A stretch of 64,000 nt of DNA. It comes from Chloroflexota bacterium. GTDB lineage: Bacteria > Chloroflexota > Anaerolineae > UBA4142. The notes below the pieces were generated by a model. It was not told the DNA's origin. It saw only the letters and a program-made list of their open reading frames with translations, and made no database searches. Position numbers and translations under genes: made by a program. Shown here piece by piece: positions 54,149-63,224 of the stretch. The stretch lies in NCBI GenBank assembly GCA_023381515.1, contig JAMCQI010000041.1, forward strand, positions 124,001 through 188,000, written 5' to 3'. Position 1 is the first letter of the stretch. Each line of letters begins with the position of its first letter.

Positions 54149-54979
54149 GTGAGAAGATTGCGCAAGCTCGTTTCTCAATTGCTCTTCTATCTGTTCGTGA
54201 TTCTCGTGTGCGCCTTTTTCGGCTTGCCTCTGCTTTGGCTGGTTCTCACCCCCTTTAACCCGGCGGCGACGCTATCCGTGCAAATCCCGAGTTCGCCGAC
54301 CCTGGACAACTTTCGCGCCGTGTTTCGGAATACCTTCGCAACGCAAGCGCTCGTCCAAAACAACATGATCATCGCGGCCGGAACGATGGTGGGCACCGTA
54401 TTCGTCGCAACGCTCGCCGCCTATGCGATCTCCCGGGCGCGGGTGCGCGGGAGCAATGCGTTCACGTATGTCCTGATTCTCTTTTCGTCGGTCGTGACGG
54501 GCACCGCCGCAATGGTGCCGATTTACCTGATCGTCTACTACATGGGCTTGATCGACACTTATCTCGGCGTGATTCTGGTCTTTATCGGAGGCTTTGTTCC
54601 CGCCGCGATCTTCATCATGCATGATTTTGTCGAGGGTATTCCCCGGTCCTATGAGGAATCCGCCTTGGTCGCGGGGGCCACTCCGCGCCGCATCTTTACG
54701 GATATTGCCCTGCCGCTCCTGCGCCCCGGCATGATGGTCATTGCGATTTGGGCCTTTGTCCAGGCCTGGGGCGCCTTTCTCATTCCTTTCGTCCTGCTCC
54801 GTAGCCCCAGCCGTATGCCGGCCTCGATCGCCATCTATTCGTTTTACAATGAAGCCGGGACGCCGGACGTGACCCTGGTCTCGGCCTATTCGTTCCTCTA
54901 CACCATTCCGGTCCTTGTGCTCTACTTGGTCGTCAATTGGCGCTACGGGTTCCGGTTCTTTGGAGGGATCAAGAGATAA
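54149..54979 (+). CDS. Sugar ABC permease (MalG/UgpE type)
   Basis: A 276-residue permease with six helices, starting at GTG 54149 behind AAAGGAAG. The EAA loop reads EESALVAGATPRRIFTDIALPLLRPGM. It pairs with the upstream permease; its stop lies two bases before the ATPase gene. Confidence 0.92.
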   Translation: MRRLRKLVSQLLFYLFVILVCAFFGLPLLWLVLTPFNPAATLSVQIPSSPTLDNFRAVFRNTFATQALVQNNMIIAAGTMVGTVFVATLAAYAISRARVRGSNAFTYVLILFSSVVTGTAAMVPIYLIVYYMGLIDTYLGVILVFIGGFVPAAIFIMHDFVEGIPRSYEESALVAGATPRRIFTDIALPLLRPGMMVIAIWAFVQAWGAFLIPFVLLRSPSRMPASIAIYSFYNEAGTPDVTLVSAYSFLYTIPVLVLYLVVNWRYGFRFFGGIKR

Positions 54980-54981
54980 CC

Positions 54982-56070
54982 ATGGCTCGTGTCGAACTCG
55001 ACAAGATGACCAAACGATTCGGGAGCGTCACGGCAGTCGACAGTGTCAGCTTGACCATCGCCGACCGCGAGTTCTTTGCATTGCTCGGTCCGTCGGGCTG
55101 CGGCAAGACGACGACGCTGCGGATGATCGCCGGCCTGGAGGCACCGACGAGCGGGAGTATCTGCATCGGCGATCGGGATGTGACGGATTTCCCTCCGCGT
55201 GACCGCGACGTCGCGATGGTCTTTCAGGACTATGCTCTATATCCTCACATGACGCTGCTCAACAACATCGGCTATCCGCTCAAAGTGCGCGGGATCGGCA
55301 AGGGCGAGATGCGCGAGCGGGTGTCGCAGGTGGCCAAAAACCTGGATATCGAGAATCTGCTGGACCGGCGGCCGGCGCAGCTGTCCGGCGGCCAGCAGCA
55401 GCGCGCCGCGGTCGCCCGCGCCGTCGTCCACCATGCCCAGGTGTTCCTTTTTGACGAGCCCCTCTCCAACCTCGACGCCAAGCTGCGCGTGGAGGCGCGC
55501 GGCTTTTTGAAAGCGCTGCAACACGAGATAGGCGTCACGACGGTCTACGTGACCCACGATCAGGCCGAAGCGATGGCCTTGGCCGACCGGATGGCGATCA
55601 TGGATCGCGGCAAGGTGATCCAGGAGGGAGCGCCGCTCGATGTGTATCACCATCCCCGGACCGTGTTTGTTGCGGGATTCCTCGGCAACCCGCCCATGAA
55701 TCTCTTGCCCTGCCGTCTGGACCTGGCTCACAACCAGGTCACGCTGGATGGCGCGGCGATCACCTTGAGCCATCTGCCCAATTGGGCGAGCCTCTCCAAA
55801 AAGCTGCGCGAAGGAGAGGAGCTCTTCTTCGGCATTCGTCCTGAAAATATCCAACTGAGCGCTACGGAGATACCGGCGGCTTTCCCGGGCCAGATCTATG
55901 TAGTGCAACCTCTCGGCTCGGAGACCATCACCGTCGTCCAAGTCGGAGACAAGGAAATCTCCGTCCGCCTCTTTACTGACGAGCCGCCCAAGCTCTCGGG
56001 CCGCGTTTGGCTCCAACCGGCACCCAACCGGATTTACCTCTATCGCGCGAACGGCGAGTTGGTCGAATAG
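54982..56070 (+). CDS. Sugar ABC importer ATPase (MalK/UgpC type)
   Basis: A 362-residue ATPase: Walker A GPSGCGKTT near residue 36, Q-loop FQDYALYPHM, signature LSGGQQQRAAVARA, Walker B VFLFDEPLSNLD and switch THDQAEAMALADR. The C-terminal TOBE/MalK-type regulatory domain (about residues 240-362) holds FGIRPENIQLS. Its presence completes the importer with the binding protein and two permeases. The GH63-like hydrolase gene follows after 3 bp. Confidence 0.95.
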   Translation: MARVELDKMTKRFGSVTAVDSVSLTIADREFFALLGPSGCGKTTTLRMIAGLEAPTSGSICIGDRDVTDFPPRDRDVAMVFQDYALYPHMTLLNNIGYPLKVRGIGKGEMRERVSQVAKNLDIENLLDRRPAQLSGGQQQRAAVARAVVHHAQVFLFDEPLSNLDAKLRVEARGFLKALQHEIGVTTVYVTHDQAEAMALADRMAIMDRGKVIQEGAPLDVYHHPRTVFVAGFLGNPPMNLLPCRLDLAHNQVTLDGAAITLSHLPNWASLSKKLREGEELFFGIRPENIQLSATEIPAAFPGQIYVVQPLGSETITVVQVGDKEISVRLFTDEPPKLSGRVWLQPAPNRIYLYRANGELVE

Positions 56071-56073
56071 CCC

Positions 56074-58077
56074 ATGGACGCGCGTCTGGTCTTTCCGGAC
56101 AAGTACACGCTCGTCGGCAATCTGTTGCGCAGCACCAGCCCCGGTTTCGGATTGGGCTCACTCAAGTGGATGGAAAGCGATCTGTCGCGCAGCGCGCTGC
56201 GCGCGGTGGTGATGGCGAATGGCGCAGCGGCCGAGCCAACCGTGCGAGAGTGGGCCTGGCAGCCGGATGGCATTCGAGCCGAGTATGCCGTCCTCGGAGT
56301 GACGCTGGCCGAAACGAAAACAATTCACGACGACGTTTTGCTCGACCGGATCACCGTCCGCAACGTTAATGCGGCCGCCTCGACGGTCAGCCTCGTCTTG
56401 CTCGGCGAGTTCGAAGGGCGCAAGGCGTGCGCGCGGCAGGCCGCGGCGACGGCGCTGATCGATCTGTCGGTGAGCGCCCGAACCCAGATCGCGATCGCCG
56501 CGAGCCGCATCCCCGATCGTGCGTGCTTTCGCCCCTATCCCAACCTCATCGAACGTGATCTGGTTTCCGGAAACGGCGGGACCGGCGAGGATCCGACGAG
56601 GGGGCAGTTCCTCCACGATCAAATCGTCCTCGGCTGGCGTTTTGACCTATCCCTCGCTGCAGGCCAGTCGTCGGAACTGGCGCTCGCCATCACTTGCGAT
56701 CCGGTCGCCGCTTCTGCGGCGGAGCGAGCGATGCGCGAGTTGTCCGATCCGGCCGCTGCGTTCCGCGCCGAGTCCGAGTCCTGGGACCGTTACCTGCGGA
56801 ACGAAATACCCCTCTTCCACTGTTCCGATCCGAAACTGGAACAGTTGTGGCTCTACAGCTGGTGCGTACAGCGCATGAACATTGTCTATCTCGGCAATCG
56901 CCGTTTCCCCTGGCCGTTCCAGGTCCCTTCCAAGCACATCTATCCTCATCTCTGGTTTTGGGACACGGCCTTTCATGCGCTCATCAATCGGTGGCAGCCC
57001 GACCCCCGCCTCGCGCACGATGACCTGCGGACGGCCGCGTTGCAGCAGTACCCGAACGGTATGATTCCGCTCGAGACGTACCTGGAACCGGGCACCGCGT
57101 GGGGAAATTGGCCGGATGGGGATGGCCAGTCGAGCAGCGTCACGCAGTTACCCATCTTTGCTTCGGCCGTCTGGCAAGTCTATCGAGTCACGCGTGACCG
57201 AGCGCTCTTATCCGATTTGTTTCCAGCCCTGGTACGCTATGACGATTGGCTGCGGCGCGAGCGGGACCGGGACCGAGATGGACTCGTCACGCTTGTGCAT
57301 CGCTGGGAAGGATGGGATACTTCACCGCGGTGGGATTGGGGCATGGACGTCGAGCCGGTGGACGTGAATTGCTTTTACTGCGGTCAAAAGAGAGCCCTCG
57401 CGAATATGGCGGACGAATTGGGGGACCGGGCGCGGGCGGAGCATTATCGTGCGGAGGCGGAAAGGGTCGCGGAAGCGATACGATCCAAGATGTGGGATGC
57501 TGAGGCAAAGACATTCTTTGACCTGCTCGGCGAAAAGGAAATTCCGGTGCGTGTGCGCACCCCCGCGGCCTTTATCACGCTCCATTTCAGAGTCGCGGAT
57601 GCTGCCCAGGCCAAGTCACTCGTCGCCCACCTCGTCGACCCGAACGAGTTTTGGTCTCGCTATCCGATTCCGACCGTGGCGCTCGACGAGCCGACCTTTT
57701 CACCGCGGGACTATTGGCGCGGCCCCGTGTGGATTAACCAGAATTGGTTCGTCGTCGATGGACTCGTCCGGTACGGGTATACTGATTTGGCCGCGCAGCT
57801 GCTCAAGCGCACTTTGGACCTCCTGACCCAAGGTGACCGGCCGTCGAATCGCGAGTATTTTGATCCGTTGACGGGCGAAGGCCTGGGCGCGATCGATCTC
57901 GGATGGACGGGTCTGTGCAATGACCTCATCATCCGTCATGTGTGCGGTGTGGGGCCGGATGTTTCACCGCCGCCCACTCCGCTGGATATTGGGCTCGACA
58001 GGTACGAGCTCGAACTGCCCGCGCAAGGTATCCACGTCCGCTTTGACCGGCAGGCGGGCTATCGTCGCCTCGCTTGA
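56074..58077 (+). CDS. GH63-like glycosidase
   Basis: A 667-residue cytoplasmic glycosidase. The N-terminal third is a beta domain (glycogen-debranching-like opening). The (alpha/alpha)6 barrel begins with HLWFWDTAFHALI and has WEGWDTSPRWDWGM, where GH63 relatives carry the catalytic Asp (SGMDNSPRWD-type), then YWRGPVWINQNWFVVDGL. The family includes mannosylglycerate/glucosylglycerate hydrolases and alpha-glucosidases. Its place three bases after the importer ATPase suggests it cleaves the imported sugar, perhaps an alpha-glucoside or a compatible-solute glycoside. No signal peptide. Confidence 0.85.
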   Translation: MDARLVFPDKYTLVGNLLRSTSPGFGLGSLKWMESDLSRSALRAVVMANGAAAEPTVREWAWQPDGIRAEYAVLGVTLAETKTIHDDVLLDRITVRNVNAAASTVSLVLLGEFEGRKACARQAAATALIDLSVSARTQIAIAASRIPDRACFRPYPNLIERDLVSGNGGTGEDPTRGQFLHDQIVLGWRFDLSLAAGQSSELALAITCDPVAASAAERAMRELSDPAAAFRAESESWDRYLRNEIPLFHCSDPKLEQLWLYSWCVQRMNIVYLGNRRFPWPFQVPSKHIYPHLWFWDTAFHALINRWQPDPRLAHDDLRTAALQQYPNGMIPLETYLEPGTAWGNWPDGDGQSSSVTQLPIFASAVWQVYRVTRDRALLSDLFPALVRYDDWLRRERDRDRDGLVTLVHRWEGWDTSPRWDWGMDVEPVDVNCFYCGQKRALANMADELGDRARAEHYRAEAERVAEAIRSKMWDAEAKTFFDLLGEKEIPVRVRTPAAFITLHFRVADAAQAKSLVAHLVDPNEFWSRYPIPTVALDEPTFSPRDYWRGPVWINQNWFVVDGLVRYGYTDLAAQLLKRTLDLLTQGDRPSNREYFDPLTGEGLGAIDLGWTGLCNDLIIRHVCGVGPDVSPPPTPLDIGLDRYELELPAQGIHVRFDRQAGYRRLA

Positions 58078-58158
58078 TGTGACGCGGTCAGACGAGAAGC
58101 GGGAAACAAAAATCGCCGGGTCAAGTTGTACTAGATAGACGTGAAAAGGAGGAGTAAG

Positions 58159-58833
58159 ATGAAACGCCTTGTCTTTGGCACGGCGGTTGGAATCATCGCC
58201 CTGCTGTTAAGTACAGCCTGTTCTTCCGGTCCGCCCACGCCTGGTCCGGCGAAGACGTCGACATCGGCTCCGCAAAGTACGTCAACAGCTCAAGTCATCA
58301 CGCCGGCTGCGACCACACAGGCTACGTCGCCCGTCGGCGCGCCTACTCTGCCTGCAGGCGCTCCCACGGTGCCCAGTGGCGCGCCCAGTGTGACAGCAAC
58401 TAGCCCGTCTCCGACGGCTGTTAACCCGGCCGCCACGGCGGCCGCTCCGACGACGGCGCCGATTGTCGCATGCACGGACCACGCGTTGTTTGTGACGGAT
58501 GTGACCATTCCTGACAAAACAGCGGTGAACGCCGGCCAGGCCTTTACCAAGACCTGGCGGATACGAAACACAGGCACGTGCACATGGGGTAGCGGCTATG
58601 AACTCGTTTTCGAGCGGGGCAGCGCGATGACGACGACGCGCACAGTGGCTGTGCCTACGACGGTTCCAGGCGCGACTATAGACCTTTCCGTACTGGCGAC
58701 GGCGCCGGCGACTGCGGGCACGTATACCGGTTTCTGGCGCTTGAGGGGGCCGAATGGAACCTTCTTTGGCGATACCGTCTGGGTCACGATCCGTGTCCCG
58801 GGCGGCGCGGCCGCGCCAACCGCGACGCCGTAA
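58159..58833 (+). CDS. NBR1-Ig-like domain lipoprotein
   Basis: A 224-residue lipoprotein: signal with lipobox STAC, a Pro/Thr/Ala linker to about residue 105, then an Ig-like fold with FVTDVTIPDKTAVNAGQAFTKTWRIRNTGTCTWGSGYELVF, the hallmark of the NBR1 central domain (PF16158), ending in TYTGFWRLRGPNGTFFGDTVWVTIRV. The domain binds proteins in eukaryotes; in Chloroflexota it is common in surface proteins of unknown role. AAGGAGG precedes ATG 58159. Confidence 0.85.
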   Translation: MKRLVFGTAVGIIALLLSTACSSGPPTPGPAKTSTSAPQSTSTAQVITPAATTQATSPVGAPTLPAGAPTVPSGAPSVTATSPSPTAVNPAATAAAPTTAPIVACTDHALFVTDVTIPDKTAVNAGQAFTKTWRIRNTGTCTWGSGYELVFERGSAMTTTRTVAVPTTVPGATIDLSVLATAPATAGTYTGFWRLRGPNGTFFGDTVWVTIRVPGGAAAPTATP

Positions 58834-58881
58834 CGTGTGGCGCCGCTCTGTCCGAATGCTCTGCCAAGGAGAAAACTGTGA

Positions 58882-58914
58882 GCGGTACTCTGCGCCTCCC
58901 GCGCAGAGTACCGC
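58882..58914 (+). terminator. 14-bp-arm hairpin after the NBR1-Ig gene
   Basis: Perfect arms at 58882-58895 and 58901-58914 around a 5-nt loop, about 50 bp after the stop codon. No T-run. Confidence 0.6.
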
Positions 58915-59058
58915 CTCAGCGTTCGCCATCTATCGCCTCACCAGTTCACGGCCGATCCACTGACGGCGTCTGTCCGGTTCCACGGCCATCGTCGAGAGAT
59001 AGCCGAAAGATACCCCTTTGGCAAGCGGGCACCTATAGTGAGGCGGAGGATTGCTTCA

Positions 59059-60660
59059 CTAGATAGAAAAAGGGTGTCGACCGACGATCACGAGGCTGAG
59101 CAGCAGCAGGCCTGCGAGCAGGACACTGCTAAGAGGCATACTCGATTGGGTCGGGGCACTGCTGTCGTTCGATTTCTGTTCTAGCGCTGCCACACGGGCC
59201 TGCAAATCGGCAAGCTGAGACTTTTGCGCCGCATTCTCCGCTTCGAGCGCGGCAATCTGCGCATCTCGGGTATCGAGTTCGTCTCGCACCGTTTGATCCA
59301 ATCCCTGAATCGCCGCGAGCGCCACGCCGTTCTCATCCACCAAGCTGATGTATCCGTCGTGCGCGCCAACGCCGAACGCGGCAAAATCCTGCGCCATCGG
59401 GCCGATGTGTCGGACCGAGGGCGCCTCTGTCTTGTAGACCCACGTGCTGACTGGGACGGTCATCAGTTGCGCCAAGACTTGGCGTCCATCCACTGGAGCA
59501 ATACTCGCCTTGGCGTTGCGGTCGCTCTGCGTCTCCCATGAGCCGCTCCCGGGCGCAAGCCGCACTCCCGCAATCGGATTGCCCGAAGGATCGATCGACG
59601 TGACGAAGCGCACTCCTCCGGTCGCGCGCACGGCAAATTCGTTGGCAGCAGCAGAGTTGAAATCCAGATTGCTGGAATCGGCAAAGAGGAAAGCACCATC
59701 GTCTCCTGGTCTGATGTTCGCACGCCTGCCGGCGGCGAAGCTGTAGGTCGCCGCCGCCGTATTGGCAGAACCACCGGGCACGGTGGAGTAGAAACCGCTG
59801 GCCGTGTTGTTAGAGCCCCCGGCCCCGGTAGCATATTGCACTTGATCGTCGTTCTTGGTGCCGGCCTGATTCTCGAGACCGCCCCCGACCGTGCTGTATT
59901 TGCCCGTGGCTCGATTCTCCAGCCCTCCTGCGATCGTCGAGTTCTCGCCGCTTGCATGGTTCCCTGCTCCTCCGCCGATGGAGGTGTCAAGGCTGCTCGC
60001 ACGGTTGCCCGATCCGCCCGCGATCGTGGCATAGCTGCCGGCTGCCTTGTTGTAGGAACCTCCTGCGACCGTTGCTCCGAGACTGCTCGCGATGTCGTAC
60101 CCACCACCGCCGACTGTTGCGAGGGTAAAGGAGGCCACGTTGCCGGACCCCCCTGCCACGGTAGTGTACCGCGCGCTGGAGCTGTTGTCCGCTCCACCGC
60201 CAATGGTCGCGCCGATGTAGCTCGCCGAATTGTTCGTGCCCCCGGCGACGGTTGTATAAGCCGAGCTCGCGCCATTGCTTGAGCCTCCCCCCACAACAGA
60301 CCGGTACGCGTTAGCCGTGTTGTAGGCGCCGCCTGCTACTGCCGCTTGTTCGCCTGCCTTGTTCGAAAGACCACCGCCGATAGCGCCATAATCGGCGTTG
60401 ACATGGTTCGCGATGTCAGGCCCTCCCCCGCCGCTGATCGTCGCTCCGACGACGTTTGTCAGAGCGCTGTTGCGAGCCGTGCCCTGAATGACGTTGCAGG
60501 GTGCCTCCGGTCGATTTGCGCCGGTGCATTGGGCATCAGGTGCCGCAAGCAGTGCCGTGGGAGTCGCGCAACCGACAAGCGCGATCAGGAGCACGAACAA
60601 GGCGACGACGTTGATCCGAACCCATTCTTGATGCATATCTTGATGCATATTTTGATGCAT
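59059..60660 (-). CDS. Repeat-rich surface protein with S74-type C-terminal domain
   Basis: A 533-residue exported protein. The signal/lipobox is VGC near residue 31. Residues about 55-290 are some fifteen 15-residue units of the form TVAGGSxNxASGxYS, which resemble head-type beta-roll repeats of trimeric adhesins. A variable segment (to about 360) leads to an S74-like intramolecular chaperone region with SDRNAKASIAPVDGRQVLAQLMTVPVSTWVYK and IGPMAQDFAAFG, a coiled coil, and a C-terminal helix (about residues 510-528) that would anchor it. Three tandem copies of the 9-base ATGCATCAA give three possible starts; the first has AGGAGG. Confidence 0.85.
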   Translation of the reverse strand: MHQNMHQDMHQEWVRINVVALFVLLIALVGCATPTALLAAPDAQCTGANRPEAPCNVIQGTARNSALTNVVGATISGGGGPDIANHVNADYGAIGGGLSNKAGEQAAVAGGAYNTANAYRSVVGGGSSNGASSAYTTVAGGTNNSASYIGATIGGGADNSSSARYTTVAGGSGNVASFTLATVGGGGYDIASSLGATVAGGSYNKAAGSYATIAGGSGNRASSLDTSIGGGAGNHASGENSTIAGGLENRATGKYSTVGGGLENQAGTKNDDQVQYATGAGGSNNTASGFYSTVPGGSANTAAATYSFAAGRRANIRPGDDGAFLFADSSNLDFNSAAANEFAVRATGGVRFVTSIDPSGNPIAGVRLAPGSGSWETQSDRNAKASIAPVDGRQVLAQLMTVPVSTWVYKTEAPSVRHIGPMAQDFAAFGVGAHDGYISLVDENGVALAAIQGLDQTVRDELDTRDAQIAALEAENAAQKSQLADLQARVAALEQKSNDSSAPTQSSMPLSSVLLAGLLLLSLVIVGRHPFSI

Positions 60661-60797
60661 AGAGCCACCTCCTGGCCATCAAATTAGAGTTAACCTGTAA
60701 GATTGCTTAAATCGGTTGTGAGTGAGATGCAGGACAATAGTGGTTGCGGATGGGGCAAGGGTGAGAGTCCGGGAAAAAGCGGCGCGGGATGATTATC

Positions 60798-61439
60798 TCA
60801 CGCCGCAAGTGTGCGTTTGCGTTGCAGAAAGCGGCGCGCTTTGGCTCGGTTGCCGCACTCGCTCATGGAGCACCACCGGCGCATGTGATTGCGGCTTGTA
60901 TCGAGAAAGAGCCAGTCGCAACGAGTGCCGCTGCACTCGTGGACGTGTGTGAGAGTCTGAGAGGTGAGCAAGTCGCCGGCGGAGATGGCAATAGGCCATA
61001 GCATCCTCTCCAAGGCGCTCTTGTTATCCCAATTGATAGAAAAGCCGCCGGTGGTCCGTTCAATGTGGGAATGCGCCAGGGCTTCTGAGCGGGCAGCATC
61101 AAGGGCCGCGAGATCGCTGCCTCTTGGAGTATTCGCGTTTGCGATTGCGGAGAAGACTCGATAAAGCGTCTCCCTGAATGCGATCGCGCGGTGCAAGACC
61201 GCGCGTGCCTCGTCGGGATGGCGGTCCGCGATACGAATCAACCTCTCCGTCTCGGGGTCGCCGAGGACGCCCGCTTTACGGCACCAGATGGCGAGGTCGC
61301 GGTAGCCGTGCAGGTATTCGTGCAGCGGAGTGCCGCCATGCCCATTAAGGGTGTTTACGAAATCCAGGCATAGCGCATTGCCGATCAAACTGTGTTTCTC
61401 TGCTTCCGAGGGGGATCGATCGAGTTGGCTGTTCTGCAT
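60798..61439 (-). CDS. CGNR zinc-finger (ABATE domain) transcription regulator
   Basis: A 213-residue protein. The N-terminal ABATE domain opens with LCLDFVNTLNGHGG. The C-terminal zinc finger reads CSGTRCDWLFLDTSRNHMRRWCSMSECGNRAKARRF, the CGNR family signature with four Cys ligands. It is a putative DNA-binding regulator. It is divergent from the PadR gene, and its promoter overlaps an inverted repeat, so autoregulation is likely. Confidence 0.92.
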   Translation of the reverse strand: MQNSQLDRSPSEAEKHSLIGNALCLDFVNTLNGHGGTPLHEYLHGYRDLAIWCRKAGVLGDPETERLIRIADRHPDEARAVLHRAIAFRETLYRVFSAIANANTPRGSDLAALDAARSEALAHSHIERTTGGFSINWDNKSALERMLWPIAISAGDLLTSQTLTHVHECSGTRCDWLFLDTSRNHMRRWCSMSECGNRAKARRFLQRKRTLAA

Positions 61440-61450
61440 CCAAGACTCCG

Positions 61451-61482
61451 CCTAACCGTTTTGGTGATATTAACAGGTTAGG
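61451..61482. promoter_or_regulatory. Inverted repeat, likely operator
   Basis: CCTAACC (61451-61457) and GGTTAGG (61476-61482), 18-bp spacer, overlapping the -10 region of the minus-strand CGNR promoter. Suited to binding by a dimeric regulator. Confidence 0.5.
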
Positions 61483-61495
61483 GCACGGTTGTCAA
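61467..61495 (-). promoter_or_regulatory. Consensus promoter of the CGNR gene
   Basis: Minus strand TTGACA (61495-61490), 17 bp, TAATAT (61472-61467), 28 bp before the start codon. Confidence 0.75.
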
Positions 61496-61542
61496 GATGA
61501 CGCGGAGGGCTGTGAGAACGGTCTTGCCGCCTGCGGCCAAAT

Positions 61543-61571
61543 TTGACAAGAGCAGAGTTCCTGGGTAATAT
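61543..61571 (+). promoter_or_regulatory. Consensus promoter of the PadR operon
   Basis: TTGACA (61543-61548), 17 bp, TAATAT (61566-61571), 70 bp before ATG 61641. Confidence 0.75.
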
Positions 61572-61640
61572 GTAAGCAAGTTATGGATGGGTTGGTTAGG
61601 GAGAGCCATCTTCCTTCGCGAAACTGGAGCGAGTCAAGAA

Positions 61641-61979
61641 ATGGAAAAGTTGGACCAGATGCGCAAAGGCACGACCACTCTCGCCATTCTCAAATTGCTG
61701 GTCGATCGCGGCGAACCGATGCACGGATACCAAATCGCGCGGGCGCTAGAGACCCGCAGCCAAGGGTCCTTTCAGTTCAAGGAAGGGCTCGTTTACCCGC
61801 GCCTCCATCAGATGGAGCATGAAGGGCTGTTGAAAAGCGAGTGGGAAGGTAAACGCGGCGGGCGGCGCCGCAAGGTCTATTCGCCGACCGCAGAAGGCAA
61901 GCAGAGGCTCGCCCAAGAACTCAAGCAGTGGCAGGCCTTTAGCCTGAGCATGGAGCAGCTGCTCGGGCTCGCCGGATGA
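61641..61979 (+). CDS. PadR-family transcription regulator
   Basis: A 112-residue winged-helix repressor: LAILKLLVDRGEPMHGYQIARALETRS, then FKEGLVYPRLHQMEHEGLLKSEW and RRRKVYSPTAEGKQRLA, the PadR signature. The extra C-terminal helix for dimerisation is short. The stop overlaps the HAAS gene (ATGA); PadR genes commonly precede such membrane genes and control them. Confidence 0.93.
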   Translation: MEKLDQMRKGTTTLAILKLLVDRGEPMHGYQIARALETRSQGSFQFKEGLVYPRLHQMEHEGLLKSEWEGKRGGRRRKVYSPTAEGKQRLAQELKQWQAFSLSMEQLLGLAG

Positions 61980-62467
61980 GGATGACATCGGTGACCATCG
62001 ACGATGTTCTGGGGGAGATTCAGCCGCGCCTGGGGCTCGAAGCGGAACAAGAGCACGAGGTGCTCGAGGAAATCCGCGGTCATCTGGAGGAAGCCGTGGC
62101 GGCCGCCCGGGCGCGCGGTCTGGATGAACAAAAGGCGTTGGCAGATGCGGCGGCTGCATTCGGCGTCGAGCAAGCGGCGGCCGAGTTGCGCGAGACGCAT
62201 TCCGGGTGGGGCACCCTGGAGGGAGTCGCCGCGGCCGCCCTGCCCGTCGTCTTTACGCTCGTCCTCCGCTGGCTGATCTTTGCGCCGGATGGAACGGCGG
62301 ATGCATGGCGGGAGAGGCTCTCGGCCCCGACTCTGATCGTGATTGCCGCCGTTGCGATCCTGGTGCCGCTGCTGCGGTTTCCAAGGCGGCGTTATGCGAT
62401 TGCGCTTTGGATTCTTTTCTGGGGACTGTCTCTCGTGACGGTCATGTGGCCGTCGTTGCGGTGGTAG
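61976..62467 (+). CDS. HAAS-domain membrane protein
   Basis: A 163-residue protein. The N-terminal helical HAAS (permease-prefix) domain has EQEHEVLEEIRGHLEEAVAAARARGLDEQKALADAAAAFG. Three hydrophobic helices follow (about residues 80-97, 117-133, 138-155). Such proteins are usually partners of PadR regulators, as here, where translation is coupled. Function unknown. Confidence 0.8.
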   Translation: MRMTSVTIDDVLGEIQPRLGLEAEQEHEVLEEIRGHLEEAVAAARARGLDEQKALADAAAAFGVEQAAAELRETHSGWGTLEGVAAAALPVVFTLVLRWLIFAPDGTADAWRERLSAPTLIVIAAVAILVPLLRFPRRRYAIALWILFWGLSLVTVMWPSLRW

Positions 62468-62531
62468 AGGGGCGCGAGACGTCCGGGAGCATGAGGGAAC
62501 ATAAACCTGTACGCAAAGGAGGCCGTTGGCA

Positions 62532-63221
62532 ATGTCCAGTCTGACGATCGTCGAGTCCATCCTGCGCAATCGGCAAGCGTTTTTCAACGAGATCCGTCAG
62601 GGGCAAGAGCTGCAGGCCAAGATGCGCGCGATGTTCATTTCGAGCGTTGTCTTCCTCGCACTGTACGGAGCCGTGCTCGGCTCGACCCACAGTCTCTGGC
62701 AAGCCCTGAGCTCCGGCTTTAAGCTTCCACTCCTCTTTCTCGCCACCCTCATCATCTGTGCTCCCACCCTCTACTTTTTCAACTTGATCTTTGGCTCAAA
62801 TCAGAGTCTGAGCCAGAATGTCGCCCTCATGCTGACCGCAATCACGGTCACCGCGGTCGTCCTGCTGAGCTTTGCCCCGATCGTCCTTTTCTTTCTGCTT
62901 ACGAGCAGCAACTATCAATTTTTCAAACTGCTCAACGTCGGCGTGTTTACGGTCGCGGGCATCATCGGCGTGTTGTTCCTCGTGCAGGGCATGCGCACGG
63001 TTTCCGCGAGCGGGACCGCCGGAGCGAACGCGCGCTTGATGGTCGTGCGGTTGTGGATTGTCGTCTACGCCTTTGTCGGCAGTCAGGTCGCCTGGACGCT
63101 CCGCCCGTTCATCGGCGCCCCGAGCATGAAATTCGAACTGTTCCGCCAGCTCGGCGGCAACTTTTATACGAACATCTTCGCCAGCCTCGGCGAGATCCTG
63201 GGCTTTTTCACGGTGAGGTAA
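62532..63221 (+). CDS. Yip1-like polytopic membrane protein
   Basis: A 229-residue protein with about five to six helices, starting at ATG 62532 behind AAAGGAGG. The amphipathic N terminus, then the first helix FISSVVFLALYGAVLGSTH, fits Yip1/DUF1282-like membrane proteins. It has no catalytic motif. It is in line with the PadR/HAAS genes and four bases before the next one. Confidence 0.65.
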   Translation: MSSLTIVESILRNRQAFFNEIRQGQELQAKMRAMFISSVVFLALYGAVLGSTHSLWQALSSGFKLPLLFLATLIICAPTLYFFNLIFGSNQSLSQNVALMLTAITVTAVVLLSFAPIVLFFLLTSSNYQFFKLLNVGVFTVAGIIGVLFLVQGMRTVSASGTAGANARLMVVRLWIVVYAFVGSQVAWTLRPFIGAPSMKFELFRQLGGNFYTNIFASLGEILGFFTVR

Positions 63222-63224
63222 GCG

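Noticed and set aside
59400..60600. CRISPR-like periodicity of about 45 bp
   Set aside because: The period is a coding repeat of 15 residues with no conserved DNA repeat or unique spacers.
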